DNA from: Strongylocentrotus droebachiensis
Lineage: Eukaryota > Echinodermata > Echinoidea > Camarodonta > Strongylocentrotidae
Assembly (NCBI GenBank): GCA_035222895.1
Contig: JAVYIG010000880.1
Location: 310,001 to 374,000, forward strand
Reading direction: 5' to 3'
Length of the DNA stretch: 64,000 nucleotides
Shown here: positions 1 to 10,316 of the stretch, one piece after another
Layout of the letters: each line of letters starts with the position of its first letter
Position numbering within the stretch: position 1 is the stretch's first letter
The notes under the pieces: generated by a model
Seen by the model: only the letters and a program-made list of their open reading frames with translations
Databases searched by the model: none
Told to the model about the DNA's origin: nothing
Position numbers and translations under genes: made by a program

Positions 1-147
1 AAATATTAATCAATGGAAAAAACAATTAGATATAGGTGTCGTTTTTATCATCTGAGAATGATGTGATAACTAAGGTGGAGTATATTGATGACCGAGGTAA
101 TCATGTTCATGTACTTTAATACAGCAAAAGAAAAATAACTTATTTAC

Positions 148-255
148 CTTTAATGGCTTGTTAAGATGTTTGCAGACCAATTTGACCGTATCTGCCAGAA
201 AGTCGTCCGGGAAAGCTTGGCGAGGGCCATTGGTAGTCACTATCACAGTCGGCAT
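148..255 (-). CDS. MIF/D-dopachrome tautomerase family protein, exon 1 (partial gene)
   Basis: First coding exon (36 codons) of a MIF-superfamily gene that runs off the left edge of the window. After the initiator Met the protein starts with Pro1, the catalytic base of the family. It has the TTNGP version of the family's TNxP segment at residues 6-10, and Lys32 in NKPLK, the lysine conserved in the tautomerase pocket. The exon ends at a GTAAAT donor (147-142) in phase 0, the same point where exon 1 of the plus-strand gene at 3190 ends, also after 36 codons. The two genes are divergent, about 2.9 kb apart between start codons, and are clearly paralogues with different residues (F14-P15 shared, much else not). 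MIF proteins are small trimeric tautomerase/cytokine-like proteins, cytosolic or secreted without a signal peptide. Exons 2 and 3 are outside the window, so whether the gene is intact cannot be judged. Confidence 0.75.
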
Positions 256-1548
256 TTTGATAACGGACTAGATTTTTCTTGCATTACCCCCTCCTCCCTG
301 CCTAAGTACATGAATGTCCCCATCATTCCTCTTCCAACTATATATTGACCGGGGATATTGATAAATTCTATTATATCATGTACCGGTAGTTTTTAAGTGA
401 TATTTGAGAATATGTGCATTTTTTAAGGTGCATGTCTCAACAGCATCCGTTTAACCCGCTTTGTCATGTATTACCTACTGATAATGTTACTGGTAGTACT
501 ATAACATTCCTTGACGCCAATAGCTCAAATTCAATCGTTACGGTGCATTTTCAGAGCATTATCAATTTTGAACAATAGAATGTATAGCCATTTTAATAAA
601 AACGTATAACAAAAATGATATCGAGCGTTCATCAAATTTATAAAACATTGTATTTTAAATAGCTTTGTAACGCAATGACCAAAATTGGACGTTTGTCGTT
701 CCGTTACAAAGTATATAAAGTCATATTACATAAATTCGATGGCAAAGTTGACCTTTGTGAAAGCACCTCATAATAAATGATATATGATATCATTATTTTA
801 AATATATGTTAACAATTTCATTAAAAAAGGAGATGTGAATAGCTGGATAGGGTGTGGGAGGGTTGTTTCATCTTCCCTCGGTCACCATGCACTGCTTCCT
901 CCATTCTTACTTTGTCCCTTTTTGGCAAACGGAGTGCTGCCACTGGCCCTGTAGGCAGGTTACGTCAATAATCAGCAAAATGAAACCAGGCAAGGAAAAA
1001 TTGTGCTGTGAGTTATGATTATGATACCAAAGGTCATCTTGGACAATGCAGTGTTCTAGAAAAATAAATCCAATTTTATTTGCAACATTTTGAGTTCAAT
1101 ATAATTACTTTCTCACGCACAAGCAAATTATTGTCGCCGCGTTGTGTGTTCATGATCCCGCTCCTCCCCTCTGTTCTCCATGCAGGCTCGGATTCAGGGT
1201 AAAACACTCGATTCGCCCCCCCCCCCCCGGATCCGCCACTGAGGAGTCACACCCTATTCTTGTATTGATGTTATACATGCATGTGACTTGCTTAAATTCA
1301 TTACAATCAAGAATTTCAGTGGATGGGGGTTGACCCTTCAACCCCACCCCCTCCTCAAGCCCCCCCCCCCTCTACTGGCGGCAATGTCTCATCCCGTCCA
1401 CTATCCCCAACCGTGATTTCGTTTCGTGTGAATCACAATGTATTTCTTATCGAGTACAAAATGTCAACGTGAGTTTAGTCATGAGCTATTTCAAGATGAT
1501 GAAAATGTTTTTTTTCCGTCTCGCATGCGAATATTCCGCTATTATACC

Positions 1549-1733
1549 CAGGCACGTAGCCAGAGTTTGATGTTGGGGGGGGGGGGGGGGGGGAGGGGGG
1601 GGGCACATACATGACTTGTAATCGATCGAGGTAAAAAAAAAAAGGGGTCTAAAACAGTTCAACCGACCTTGGAAATGTTGAGGGGGCACGTGCCCCCCCC
1701 CCCCCCCCCCCCCCCCCCGTGGCTATGTGCCTG
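1549..1733. mobile_element. Short hAT-like inverted-repeat element with poly(G)/poly(C) core
   Basis: The ends read CAGGCACGTAGCC and GGCTATGTGCCTG, imperfect inverted repeats starting with CA and ending with TG as in hAT elements. The flanks are ATTATACC (1541-1548) and ACTATACC (1734-1741), 7 of 8 bases alike, which fits the 8-bp target-site duplication of hAT. The interior is mostly a poly(G) run near the left end and a poly(C) run near the right end. There is no coding capacity. Confidence 0.7.
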
Positions 1734-2406
1734 ACTATACCCTGTTAAAGTGATGAGGCCTATGCGCAATTTCCGTTCAACGTCTGAATATAATGTGGGT
1801 ATATTTATTCCTGGCATATTATGATCACCGGGTTGGTTGGAATTCATTAAAGCGCAATTAAATTTTGCTATTCACTCTTGTTTTGTTTTCGTTTGATTTT
1901 TCGTCACAGCGCATTTTAGTATATTCAAATAGCACACGCTAATCATTATTGTCATCTTTACATCACGATTCAATCTTAACATTTAACTTTAAAGCTTAAA
2001 CTTTCCGAGAATTTAATGTAATGTAAGCAGTAACTATTTATATACATGAAGAAAGTAAATCGATAAGAGGGTGTGTAAGAGGGAGAGAGAAGGGGTGGGG
2101 TAGAGAGAAAGAGAGAGAGAGGGGGGGTGGAGTGCCCAGTGGCAGTATTATCGAAATCACATTCACAGGAATGCCATGTAACCTCGATAGTATTTTACTC
2201 CCCATTTTCTGGCAAACGTATATATCTGCCCTATTATTGATTCCCTTTTTCAAAATGAAAGCCTTAGTTCATGGGTCACGAGTTTTTGAATATACTTTTA
2301 AAGAAATATACCATAAACACGTACAGGAAAGCGATTGAAATCTCGTTATAGCTTTCACTTTCCATTCATCGAGCAGAGGCGAAGATGATTAACCACATCG
2401 CTCCTA

Positions 2407-2506
<100 letters not shown>

Positions 2507-3136
2507 GAGGTTGGAAAGGGAAAGGGGTAACGTAACGCGAATATATTTATGATGTGACCCCCTCCCCCATAAACCTTCTCCTCACCCTATGTCCTTGCTC
2601 CCTAGCATCCACCTGTAGTAAGATGGTGCCCCCCCCCCTCGTCTACCCCTATAAACACCCCGCCCCACCCAACCCCAACACCAGTACTTCGGTCCTATGA
2701 TCTCATGCTATATGCCACTGCCCTTTAAAATATACGTGACTGGATTCTTTTTCTTTCTTCCCCTTCTTCGATCTCTTTGCTTTTCATTTTTATGTGCCTG
2801 CAAACTGATCCGACCCGATCCCTAGATACAGACAAATGCCCGGATATCATCATCCTAGAAGGGAAACACTTGAATAGGGGAAGCGCCGTCGAGGCTAATC
2901 ATCCATAAATGCTGGTATACCAGCAAACAGGCTTGATTACAAGAGCAGTCATAAACTGAAATAGCTTTTTACAAAATACTCGCATACCGCAAGAATTGTT
3001 GGTACTCATCAGCCACGTCGGATCAATTGTTGTTGGGGAAGAGCAAGTGCATAGATCATCACGAAACTGTGCGAGTCATTTTTGTTGTTATTTTCAACCC
3101 CGAGTTCGCGTTCACAATAGAGCGGCTGATATATAT

Positions 3137-3143
3137 TATAAAG
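3137..3143 (+). promoter_or_regulatory. Candidate TATA box of the plus-strand MIF-family gene
   Basis: TATAAAG lies 47 bases before the start codon at 3190. A start site about 30 bases downstream would give a 5' leader of roughly 20 bases. This rests on position and motif only. Confidence 0.45.
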
Positions 3144-3189
3144 CATAATAAAGCTATAGTTCTACAACTCCATTTAGCACTCTTAAAAC

Positions 3190-5053
3190 ATGCCTGTCAT
3201 CGAATTCATCACCAATGTCCCCGTCGAGCAGTTTCCCGAGGGATTCGTGGCCCGAGCCGCTACCAAAGTATCAGAAGTCCTGGGAAAACCACTGCCTGTA
3301 AGTTTCCTGCAATCGTCATTGTTGTTTCTACGAAAATTGATACAGAAAAAAAACGTTTACTATTTTCAAGTATTTGTTAATCTCTCATTTTGAAAATGAA
3401 ATGTACATGTACACCCGCGCGATGAGGTTCAACCAACACCCGAGCGCAGGAGCGAGGGAGCGAGGGAGCGAGGGAGCGAGGGTCTTTGAATTAAGGCACA
3501 GCCCCCTCCCCGAATGGGTTTACTGAGGGAGGAGGGGGGGGGGGGGGGCTGTCATGCGAGGAAGCCATTTTGTGTAAAGACCAGGGGAAGGGGCTGTGAT
3601 AGTAACCCCTTTGGAATAGTAAAACTTAACATTCTGGAGCGCTTCAGATACTAAACAGTGTTTCGTAGTATTTATCAATTAGTCGCTATGAATATTCTGT
3701 TTACATGGTTTTTCAAAATTCAGGGGGAGGCGGGAGGGAGGCGTTCCCAGCTGAAAATCTTTCGAGGTACGAGTTTCCCCCACCCCATCACCCGCGTCGC
3801 ACCAGGGTTTGATTAAAGGGAAAGTCCACCCCCAAAATAAGTTTGTTTCGATAGAGGCAGAATAATAAGAAAATCAGGTGAGTGAAAGTTTGAGCAAATT
3901 CTGAATGAAAATAAGAAAGTTATGAATTATTGAAGTTGTGATCAATCAAATACAAGTTGGCAACTCTGTGACGTATTATACGAGCTCTCCTTCATTTGCT
4001 TTGTGCATAATATTCCATAAAATCATGTTTTCTTCGTTATTGATGACGGAATATATATTTGTTCCTTGCAGGGGGAGTATAGAAACATATTTGCAATTAT
4101 TATATTTAGGGTGCATGTATGGTTGAATTTTTTCTTGAGGGAAAATGAAAATTTTAGATTTTTTTAGTACTAAGCAAATGGAAGTTGAGCTCGCATTTTA
4201 CGTCATAGAGTTGCCAATTTGTGTTTGATTGATCACAACTTAAAAAATCCTAACTTCCTTATTTTTAATCGGAATTTGCTCAAACCTTCACTGACTTGTT
4301 TCTCTCATTTTTATACTCCTATTAAAACAAACTTATTTTGGGGGTGGACTTTCCCTTTAAGTTCTTTGTAGTTTTTGTGTTTTAGTCGTTGCCATTCTTC
4401 ATTATGATTGTTTTAATCAGTGAGATATAAGGAATATGAAATCGCAAATTATCTGCGATTTTTCTTCCTGTACCCACGTCCGGTCATATGGCACGGTGCA
4501 TCCGGCTTATAGTTTTTGATTTCAATTAAAGGGTTGGTTTGAGCGATATAGCAGAACATTACAGGAAATAAGTTAGTGTGAAAGCTTGAAAGGACCAAGA
4601 TTAATGTTATAAATCATGATTTTATGAATGTTGAAAACGTATTTATCTAAAATTGATGGCTAATATGTCTCATTCAATTGTGAAGTAATTGCAGAAAAAA
4701 CTCTCATTTGCAACTTCAGCTATGAAGTTTGGATCTCTACTTTCATATCTCTTATCACGGTCATGCTCTTATTCACACAACCCTCTTTTCTCATGCTATA
4801 CCTGCATAATTAAAAGGGCTTCCTTCGAATGTCTTTTGTTAGCTCACGAACGATTGACAGATGATGTCACAAGATGAATGGGATCTGGGGCACTATTAAA
4901 AAAAAAAACTCGAAAACTTGAAAAATCGTACCCCCCCCCCCCCCTTGAGCGCCAGGGGGTGGGCCCTTCTCCAAAAAATGTAAAATGAACGTGTTTTTAC
5001 ACACTTTTTTCCCAGGGGGTGGGAGCGGCCCCCCCTGGATCCGCCACTGAGTA

Positions 5054-5088
<35 letters not shown>

Positions 5089-6999
5089 ATAGTAGTAGTA
5101 GTAATGTTACTATTGTTTTATTCAGGCCATTTCGATCTCGTTACGTCACGAGGTCTTGTTCCGAATGGGCAGTGATGCCCCCTGTCTTATGATCTTCGCC
5201 GCCGGCGTAGACAACTTTCTCGATCAGGAGGACAACAGGAAGTACTCCAAGGAGCTCATCGACTTCGCCGCCGCCGAGTTCAACGTCCCAATCGAAAGGT
5301 TAGAATTATAGTTTCTTCTTCTGATTTTTTACATTGTTTGTATGCCCTGCATCTATACCAGTGTTTTAGTTTTATTGGGTCACGTATATTAGGTCAAGGT
5401 AATGAGGGGGCACTAGGGTCATGGGGAGGGGTCATATCGTCATCTTTTCACATTCACCAACGACCGTATACCTTTCTTCTTTGGTCGTTATTTCTTAGTT
5501 TCTCTTTCTCTCTTTCTCTCTCTCTCTCTCTCTTTCCGATGGAAACATGCCCTCCCCATTCCCGTAGCTACGCCAGTAAGGTATTAGGCTAGAGTAAAAA
5601 TTAAAAAAAAAAAAAAAATGCATTTCTTTCATGGCGGAAATGCACTTGTTGCATGGAAGCCCTTTATTTAAAAGAGACTTTTATCGTGAACTTATATCCA
5701 TGTTCAGAGACAGAGACTTATAAACTTACATCTTCAAATCGAAACATGCTTAGAAAACGCTTACTACCTTTTGTGGAAAGTATAAATACATATTATATGC
5801 ATATACAGTTAACAACTAAATTATTCATACCCTTACCAAGATTTGTAATTTTAAGTATGCGAAAAATCTGATTTGTACCGATTTATATTCCTTGAGAATG
5901 TGACTTATAATGGCTTACATCTGAAAATATTCAACAAAGGCTCCAATTCGACTAGTCCACCTTTCATTCTTTAATTACGAAAAACACATACAACATCAAA
6001 TTAACAAAGGCCAGAAGCGGATCTAGAGGGGGGGTTTGGGGGGTTGAAACCCCCCCCCCCCCTTGGGCGGCCCAAAAAAAAAAAAAAAAAAAAAAAGGAA
6101 AACAAAAAGAAAAAAAGAAAGAAAAAAAGAAAGAAAAAAGAACGCACGCTGGAGAGAAACCCTTTCAAGTGCAAATATTGTGAGAAGATATTCATCTCAT
6201 CTGGTAACTTAACCAAACACATGATAACTCTGGATATAACTATGTATTAAACTGTTACTTGATTTAAAAAGACGTTATCATGCACTGCTTTTTATGGTCT
6301 CCATTGTGTTAATAGATGCCAGGAAAACATCACTTACGGGGTTCAAATAAACACCCCCAAAAAAATCGGCTCGCCGCTTCGCGGCTCGTGGACGATGCTC
6401 CGCATCGTCATTATTTTGGTCAAACCCCCCCCCTTAGCAAAAAGCTAGATCCGCCCCTGAAGGGTGTGAATAGTTCATTTGTTAACTATATACATTGTAT
6501 ATAGCTTTACTCCACTTTATTTTTCTCTTTCTCTTTATGTTTGCCATTTGCTTTTTTTCTCCGTCTTTCTTTTCTTCTCCCTATTCTTCTTTTATTCCCC
6601 CCCCCCTCATCCTCCTCCTTCTTTCCTGTTTTCACTTTTTTTTAAACTTTAATATTTATCCTTCCGCGTATAATTGGTCTACATGTCACATCCTATCCTT
6701 CTCCTTCAACTTATACTTCCGCACCTCCTCATTTTCTCCCTCCCCATCCGCCATCTGCATTTTGTCTCCTTATCTTTTGTTACCCCATCCTCTTATTCCT
6801 CATTGACAGATTTGTTTTACTTTTTTTTTTAATTGTATTTCATTTTGTTTATTTTTATTTCATTTATAATTATTTCATTTTTCCTTCAATTCTTTTTGTT
6901 CTCTCCAGAATCAACCTAATAATGCAGACCCTATCTCGGTGGCAGGTCGGTCTCCCTAATGGCGTGCTTGTCGGCGATATGATGAAACAGGCCAAATGA
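3190..6999 (+). CDS. MIF/D-dopachrome tautomerase family protein (3 exons, complete)
   Basis: Exons: 3190-3297, 5126-5298, 6909-6999, joined at phases 0 and 2 by GT-AG introns (donors GTAAGT and GTTAGA; acceptors TTATTCAG and TCTCCAG). The product is 123 aa, slightly longer than typical MIF (about 115) or DDT (about 118). Pro1, the TNVP segment (residues 7-10) and Lys32 (LGKPLP) are present, so the tautomerase pocket looks intact. Exon 2 carries MGSDAPC, the counterpart of the GSxEPC segment, followed by EDNRKYSKEL, matching the (D)NRxxS helix of the family. The second cysteine of the MIF CxxC motif is missing, as in DDT. The C-terminal strand SRWQVGLPNGV resembles the DDT 'WQIG' segment and the tail ends MMKQAK. 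Known for the family: keto-enol tautomerases with cytokine-like roles in innate immunity. DDT-like is slightly favoured over MIF, but the two cannot be separated reliably by eye. Intron 1 holds a 548-bp MITE and intron 2 a zinc-finger-bearing repeat. Confidence 0.85.
3437..3482. repeat. Short tandem repeat, 8-bp unit
   Basis: GAGCGAGG-type units are repeated about five times in intron 1 of the MIF-family gene. Confidence 0.8.
3813..4360. mobile_element. TTAA MITE with very long inverted repeats
   Basis: TTAA stands at both ends (3813-3816 and 4357-4360). Inside them the termini start AGGGAAAGTCCACCCCCAAA and match perfectly over about 32 bases. Recognisable inverted similarity then continues inward for roughly 180 bases per arm, including TTTGAGCAAATTC and GTTGTGATCAATCAAA in both arms. 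The TTAA duplication suggests piggyBac-type mobilisation. It is non-coding and lies in intron 1 of the MIF-family gene. A related element is split apart at 38659/45886. Confidence 0.85.
5050..5103. repeat. (AGT)n microsatellite
   Basis: Trinucleotide AGT run with one AAT interruption, ending 22 bases before exon 2 of the MIF-family gene, so it sits close to the branch-point/acceptor region. Confidence 0.95.
5800..6000 (+). repeat. Dispersed repeat, copy 1
   Basis: About 200 bases beginning ACAGTTAACAACTAAATTAT recur in the same orientation at about 19984-20190, with scattered differences and small indels. No coding content or terminal structure was recognised. Confidence 0.75.
6012..6459. 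mobile_element. Inverted-repeat element (CAG..GCGGATC family) carrying a zinc-finger fragment
   Basis: The left end CAGAAGCGGATCTAG and right end CTAGATCCGCCCCTG are inverted repeats, each followed inward by G or C runs. No clear 8-bp duplication is seen at the flanks (ACAAAGGC versus AAGGGTGT), so the exact ends are uncertain. The interior has a poly(A)/GAAA-rich tract, the zinc-finger fragment at 6142-6235, and a short imperfect palindrome around 6365-6410. It lies in intron 2 of the MIF-family gene. Confidence 0.6.
6142..6235 (+). pseudogene. C2H2 zinc-finger fragment, frameshifted
   Basis: Translation gives the linker THAGEKP in one frame (6142-6162) and then FKCKYCEKIFISSGNLTKHM in the next frame (from about 6164). 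This is the first three metal ligands and the typical spacing of a C2H2 finger. One extra C in the run after GAGAAA breaks the frame, and the second His of the pair is replaced (HMITLD instead of HxxxH). It is therefore a non-functional piece of a Krüppel-type finger, apparently captured by the surrounding repeat element. Confidence 0.7.
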
Positions 7000-7974
7000 A
7001 GCTCTAACACACAGGACCCCCAAGGGAGCACGCACTCCGCCACTGCAATTTACGAGCACAACCACACGCTCTGCCGCACAAACATGGGAAATTACTAAGA
7101 CACAATCGCAAGAGGCCTACACATAATAAAAATCAACCTCATGATATTTCAATAGCCCTGTTTCATGTTGTCACCTTTCTGATCTTTACGAACATAATAC
7201 ACTGACACATTTCGATAATTCGAACAGGACTTTAATTGGCAGTACAAAAAAAGGGGTAAAAAAATTGGCCATAAGTTGATTTCTTGAAAGCGTATGCGAC
7301 CGAGTTTATTTTTATTTTTTTAAATGTCATGTTTCCCAATTAAAGATATGGTCGTAAGATTTTGTAGGCCTACTCACAATTTTGTATTTGATATGATTGG
7401 AATAGGCCTACGTCGTAATTGTATGTACGTTTTTAATTATTTAATTACCACGTCCAATCAATATTAGTTATGCAAATAGTTTTAAAAATATTGAATGATG
7501 CAATATATACTGACAAAAGAAGTATAGTTATGTATGTAGCATATCCAAAGTATCACATCATTCTTTCTTATGTAGCTTTTGTTCGAATTTTGTCCTCGTC
7601 TTTCATTGCTAATAGTTATTGCTTTTCTATTTTTCATGCATGTTATATTATTTTGCACATAATAACATAATTTTGTAAACGAAATAAATATAAATTTGTG
7701 CAAATCTAGCGGATTGGATAGCCCATTTCTTGTAAATGCTGATGTCAATAATAATTTTTAAATAGTTCAGAAATCATCTGTAACTAAATTGTATGTTGAC
7801 TAAAACATTTGGTTTTATACAGATAAAAACATGCGTCACACGATTGATTTGTTTCCTTTTTGTTGCTTTATAATGTAGGCTAAATCTTGGAAATTAGTGA
7901 AAACACTATAGTGAGAGACTGAGAGAGATAGAGGAAGAGAGAAAGAGAGAGAGAGAGAGCCTGGGAGAGGGAGC

Positions 7975-8015
<41 letters not shown>

Positions 8016-8401
8016 AAAGGGAGGGAGGTGTTGATAACGGCATAGAGAGCAATTTAATAGTAACATTGCCTTTACTTATTGAATTAGTAAAGGCAGTGTT
8101 ATTTTGGTGTTTAGTAGACACATGTAGTGAAAATAATATAGCAATGTTCCGATCATCTTTTTATTTTATCTCATCACAATTATAAATAAGAACAAGTCAG
8201 ACCATACTTAAACTTATCGCTCACCCTCAGAGCCAGCTTCATTATAATTCATGATATCTTTTTAAATCTATTGTCTAATTACTAGACTTGACTTCGACGA
8301 ATATTACTCATGTGAAGGAATGCTAAATTGAGTAACTTGTGTAATAATCGATTTCGATTAGACGATTTCAACTTCTAGCTCTTTCATGAATTATTTTCCA
8401 T
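7000..8401. other. 3' flank of the MIF-family gene; no further gene seen
   Basis: AT-rich sequence that should hold the 3' UTR of the plus-strand MIF gene; ATTAAA/AATAAA-like hexamers occur (ATTAAA near 7340, AATAAA near 7684). The only other structure is the (GA)n run at about 7918-8011. Confidence 0.5.
7918..8011. repeat. (GA)n microsatellite, interrupted
   Basis: GA-rich run broken by CCTGGGAGAGGGAGCGG in the middle. Confidence 0.9.
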
Positions 8402-8638
8402 TTAGATTTTCCTCCGCAAAGATACCATATTAAAAGTCAACGTCATCAATTCTTGCTTTGGAAGGGGGCGTGTAATCGCAATTCCAATGCCAGGCCCCGC
8501 TGAGCTACCGGCGCAGATTCTGCCGCTGCACCCGTGCACCCGGTACCCGCCGCGCTGTCGTAACCTGCATGCTGCCGCAACAAATAAGTTCACCAGTTTC
8601 TTTCCAACGAGCTTGATGATAGTGCAGTCATAATTCAC
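8402..8638 (-). other. Open segment of unknown nature, possible first exon of an upstream gene
   Basis: A 78-codon open frame starting MNYDCTIIKLV and containing YRVHGCSGRICAG. It is much more GC-rich than its surroundings in the middle (8461-8585). The first about 12 codons and about 50 bases of leader resemble plus-strand sequence at 54380-54465 (MNYDCTVVELV), which is placed mirror-wise about the POFUT1 inverted duplication. This could be a shared upstream exon or promoter element oriented away from POFUT1. In the 54-kb copy the frame closes soon after the shared part. There is no family match, and it may not be coding. Confidence 0.25.
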
Positions 8639-8639
8639 C

Positions 8640-10316
8640 TTTTAATTACAACCTTTAAATTTGTGTGCACAATTCAGTACTTCACTTCCAAATGTGTTCT
8701 GCTTCGCTGTATATTTAAGGTTAGTCATCAATTCAAGGAGTTTCACAAATGAATATCTAAATTCTAAATCTAATTTGTCATGATTCATTATCAGATTAGA
8801 TCTAGATCTTGAATCTAGATCATTATGGTTAGAGTCTAGGTATATAATTGTAATTTGTATTTTTTGTGAGGGGATAATTCAAACAAAGTATGATGGGGGT
8901 TGGTTGGGGTGTACTGTCTGAACCAGTATCAAACCTTCGAACATGTCGAAGTTCAAATTTGCCTTCAAATTTGCTGAAAAATATTCACCAGACCATTGCA
9001 TATTATAGGTCTAGCACTATCATGAATATTTAGCAGTTTACTTTACCCTGTAGACTATATAGTACTACTACTAGTAGTATTAGTAGGCTTAATATTAATA
9101 ATAAATAAGGGTCCAACATAACTTCATATTCATAAGTTTAACTCTTAATGTCTAGTATGAAATATTGTTTTTAAATCAACTGTCTGGACTCTGCACGTAG
9201 AACTTTAGCTTATACATTTAGCGCATGCGCAAATCGTTCATCCAAGCTCGGCAAATCGCAGCCTCATTTTATTAAATTGGCGCCAACAAGGGCCCCTTCT
9301 TATTGGCTATCGCTGTCTTCCATTCACTCAACGCTATAAGATATTTGTGCAAGCTAGGAGCAAGCTTGCGATTTTCCATTTTTTTAAATACCAAAATTAT
9401 GATATTTTAGTCAAGCTCTCTATTTGTTATGATTTTTTCACTTAAGTATTTCGCTTAAGTAAATTTCACTTAAGTTTAAGTCTTACGTAAGTATTTTTTA
9501 AGTTTGAACAATTCTCATTTTCTCATATTAAAGGAACAAACTGGAAATTTATTCTGAGATGTTTTCTATTTAATGTGTGCGTCACCTGTTTAGCATGACA
9601 TGTCAAAATCTCTGTGGTGTGACGTAATATTACGTATTGACATTACCATTGACCTTAAGTTGCGCTTAAGTTAAGTAGGCCCTCTCTCACTTAAATTCGA
9701 AGCCACTTTAGCGGATCGGCCAATGAGAGCGTGTAAACTCACCATACAACGCTTAATGCGCAAAGTTCTTCGTGCTCTGGGTACACATTGTCTGGGTATA
9801 TTTTTCTACCACTAACAGTTAGCTTCAACTGGGGGGCGTTTCACAAAACTTGTCATCAGTGACAAATGACAAGTTGTGTTATAATAAGCTACTGAAATCC
9901 TTGCTTCTGATTGGATTTCAGCAGATTTGTCACTGATTTTTGTTATTTGTCATTGAAAAAAGGCTTTGTAAAATGCCCCCCCCCCCCCCCCCCCCCGTGT
10001 AATTAAAACTAGGGCCTCTGTAGGGGGAGGGGAGGTGGACCAAATAAAAAATCAAGGCCTTCTCCTGCCTGTAGTTTGAAGGAAATAATTCATGAGAATT
10101 GGCAGTATAACCATAACAAATTTGTTTTCCCTTTAAATGTAGACCCTACTTATGGCAATATTATTATTATACAAACCAATCTAAACCTAGGCTATAGACT
10201 CCAGTATACTATAGACCTTATTGTTAGGCCTACAACATGATAATGATTGCTTTGTGGATAATTGTCTGTACATGTATTACTTGTATTTTAAATCTTGCAG
10301 CTGGCTAACGATGGTA
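8640..10316. other. 5' flank of POFUT1 copy A
   Basis: No exon was recognised apart from a conserved acceptor-like TCTTGCAG just before 10301, also present upstream of copy B. That hints at a non-coding leader exon further upstream. The region contains the MITE at 9831-9980. The stretch around 9180-9330 is less AT-rich and has a CGCATGCGC palindrome (about 9223-9231), a plausible promoter area. Confidence 0.4.
9831..9980. mobile_element. Short MITE (GGGGGGCGTTTCACAAA ends)
   Basis: The left end GGGGGGCGTTTCACAAA pairs with the right end TTTGTAAAATGCCCCCC. The interior has further inverted pieces (GACAAATGACAAG, and TTGTCACTGATTTTTGTTA near the other side). About 150 bp, non-coding. The right end runs into a longer poly(C) tract. 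Confidence 0.7.

Noticed and set aside
3027-3380. 117-codon frame overlapping exon 1 of the MIF-family gene
   Set aside because: It overlaps the conserved MPVIEFITNVP exon in another frame and crosses its splice donor.
8402-8638. Bacterial-type cysteine-cluster protein suggested by GCSGRIC
   Set aside because: Only one short CxxxxC-like piece; the rest does not fit and there is no sign of transferred DNA.
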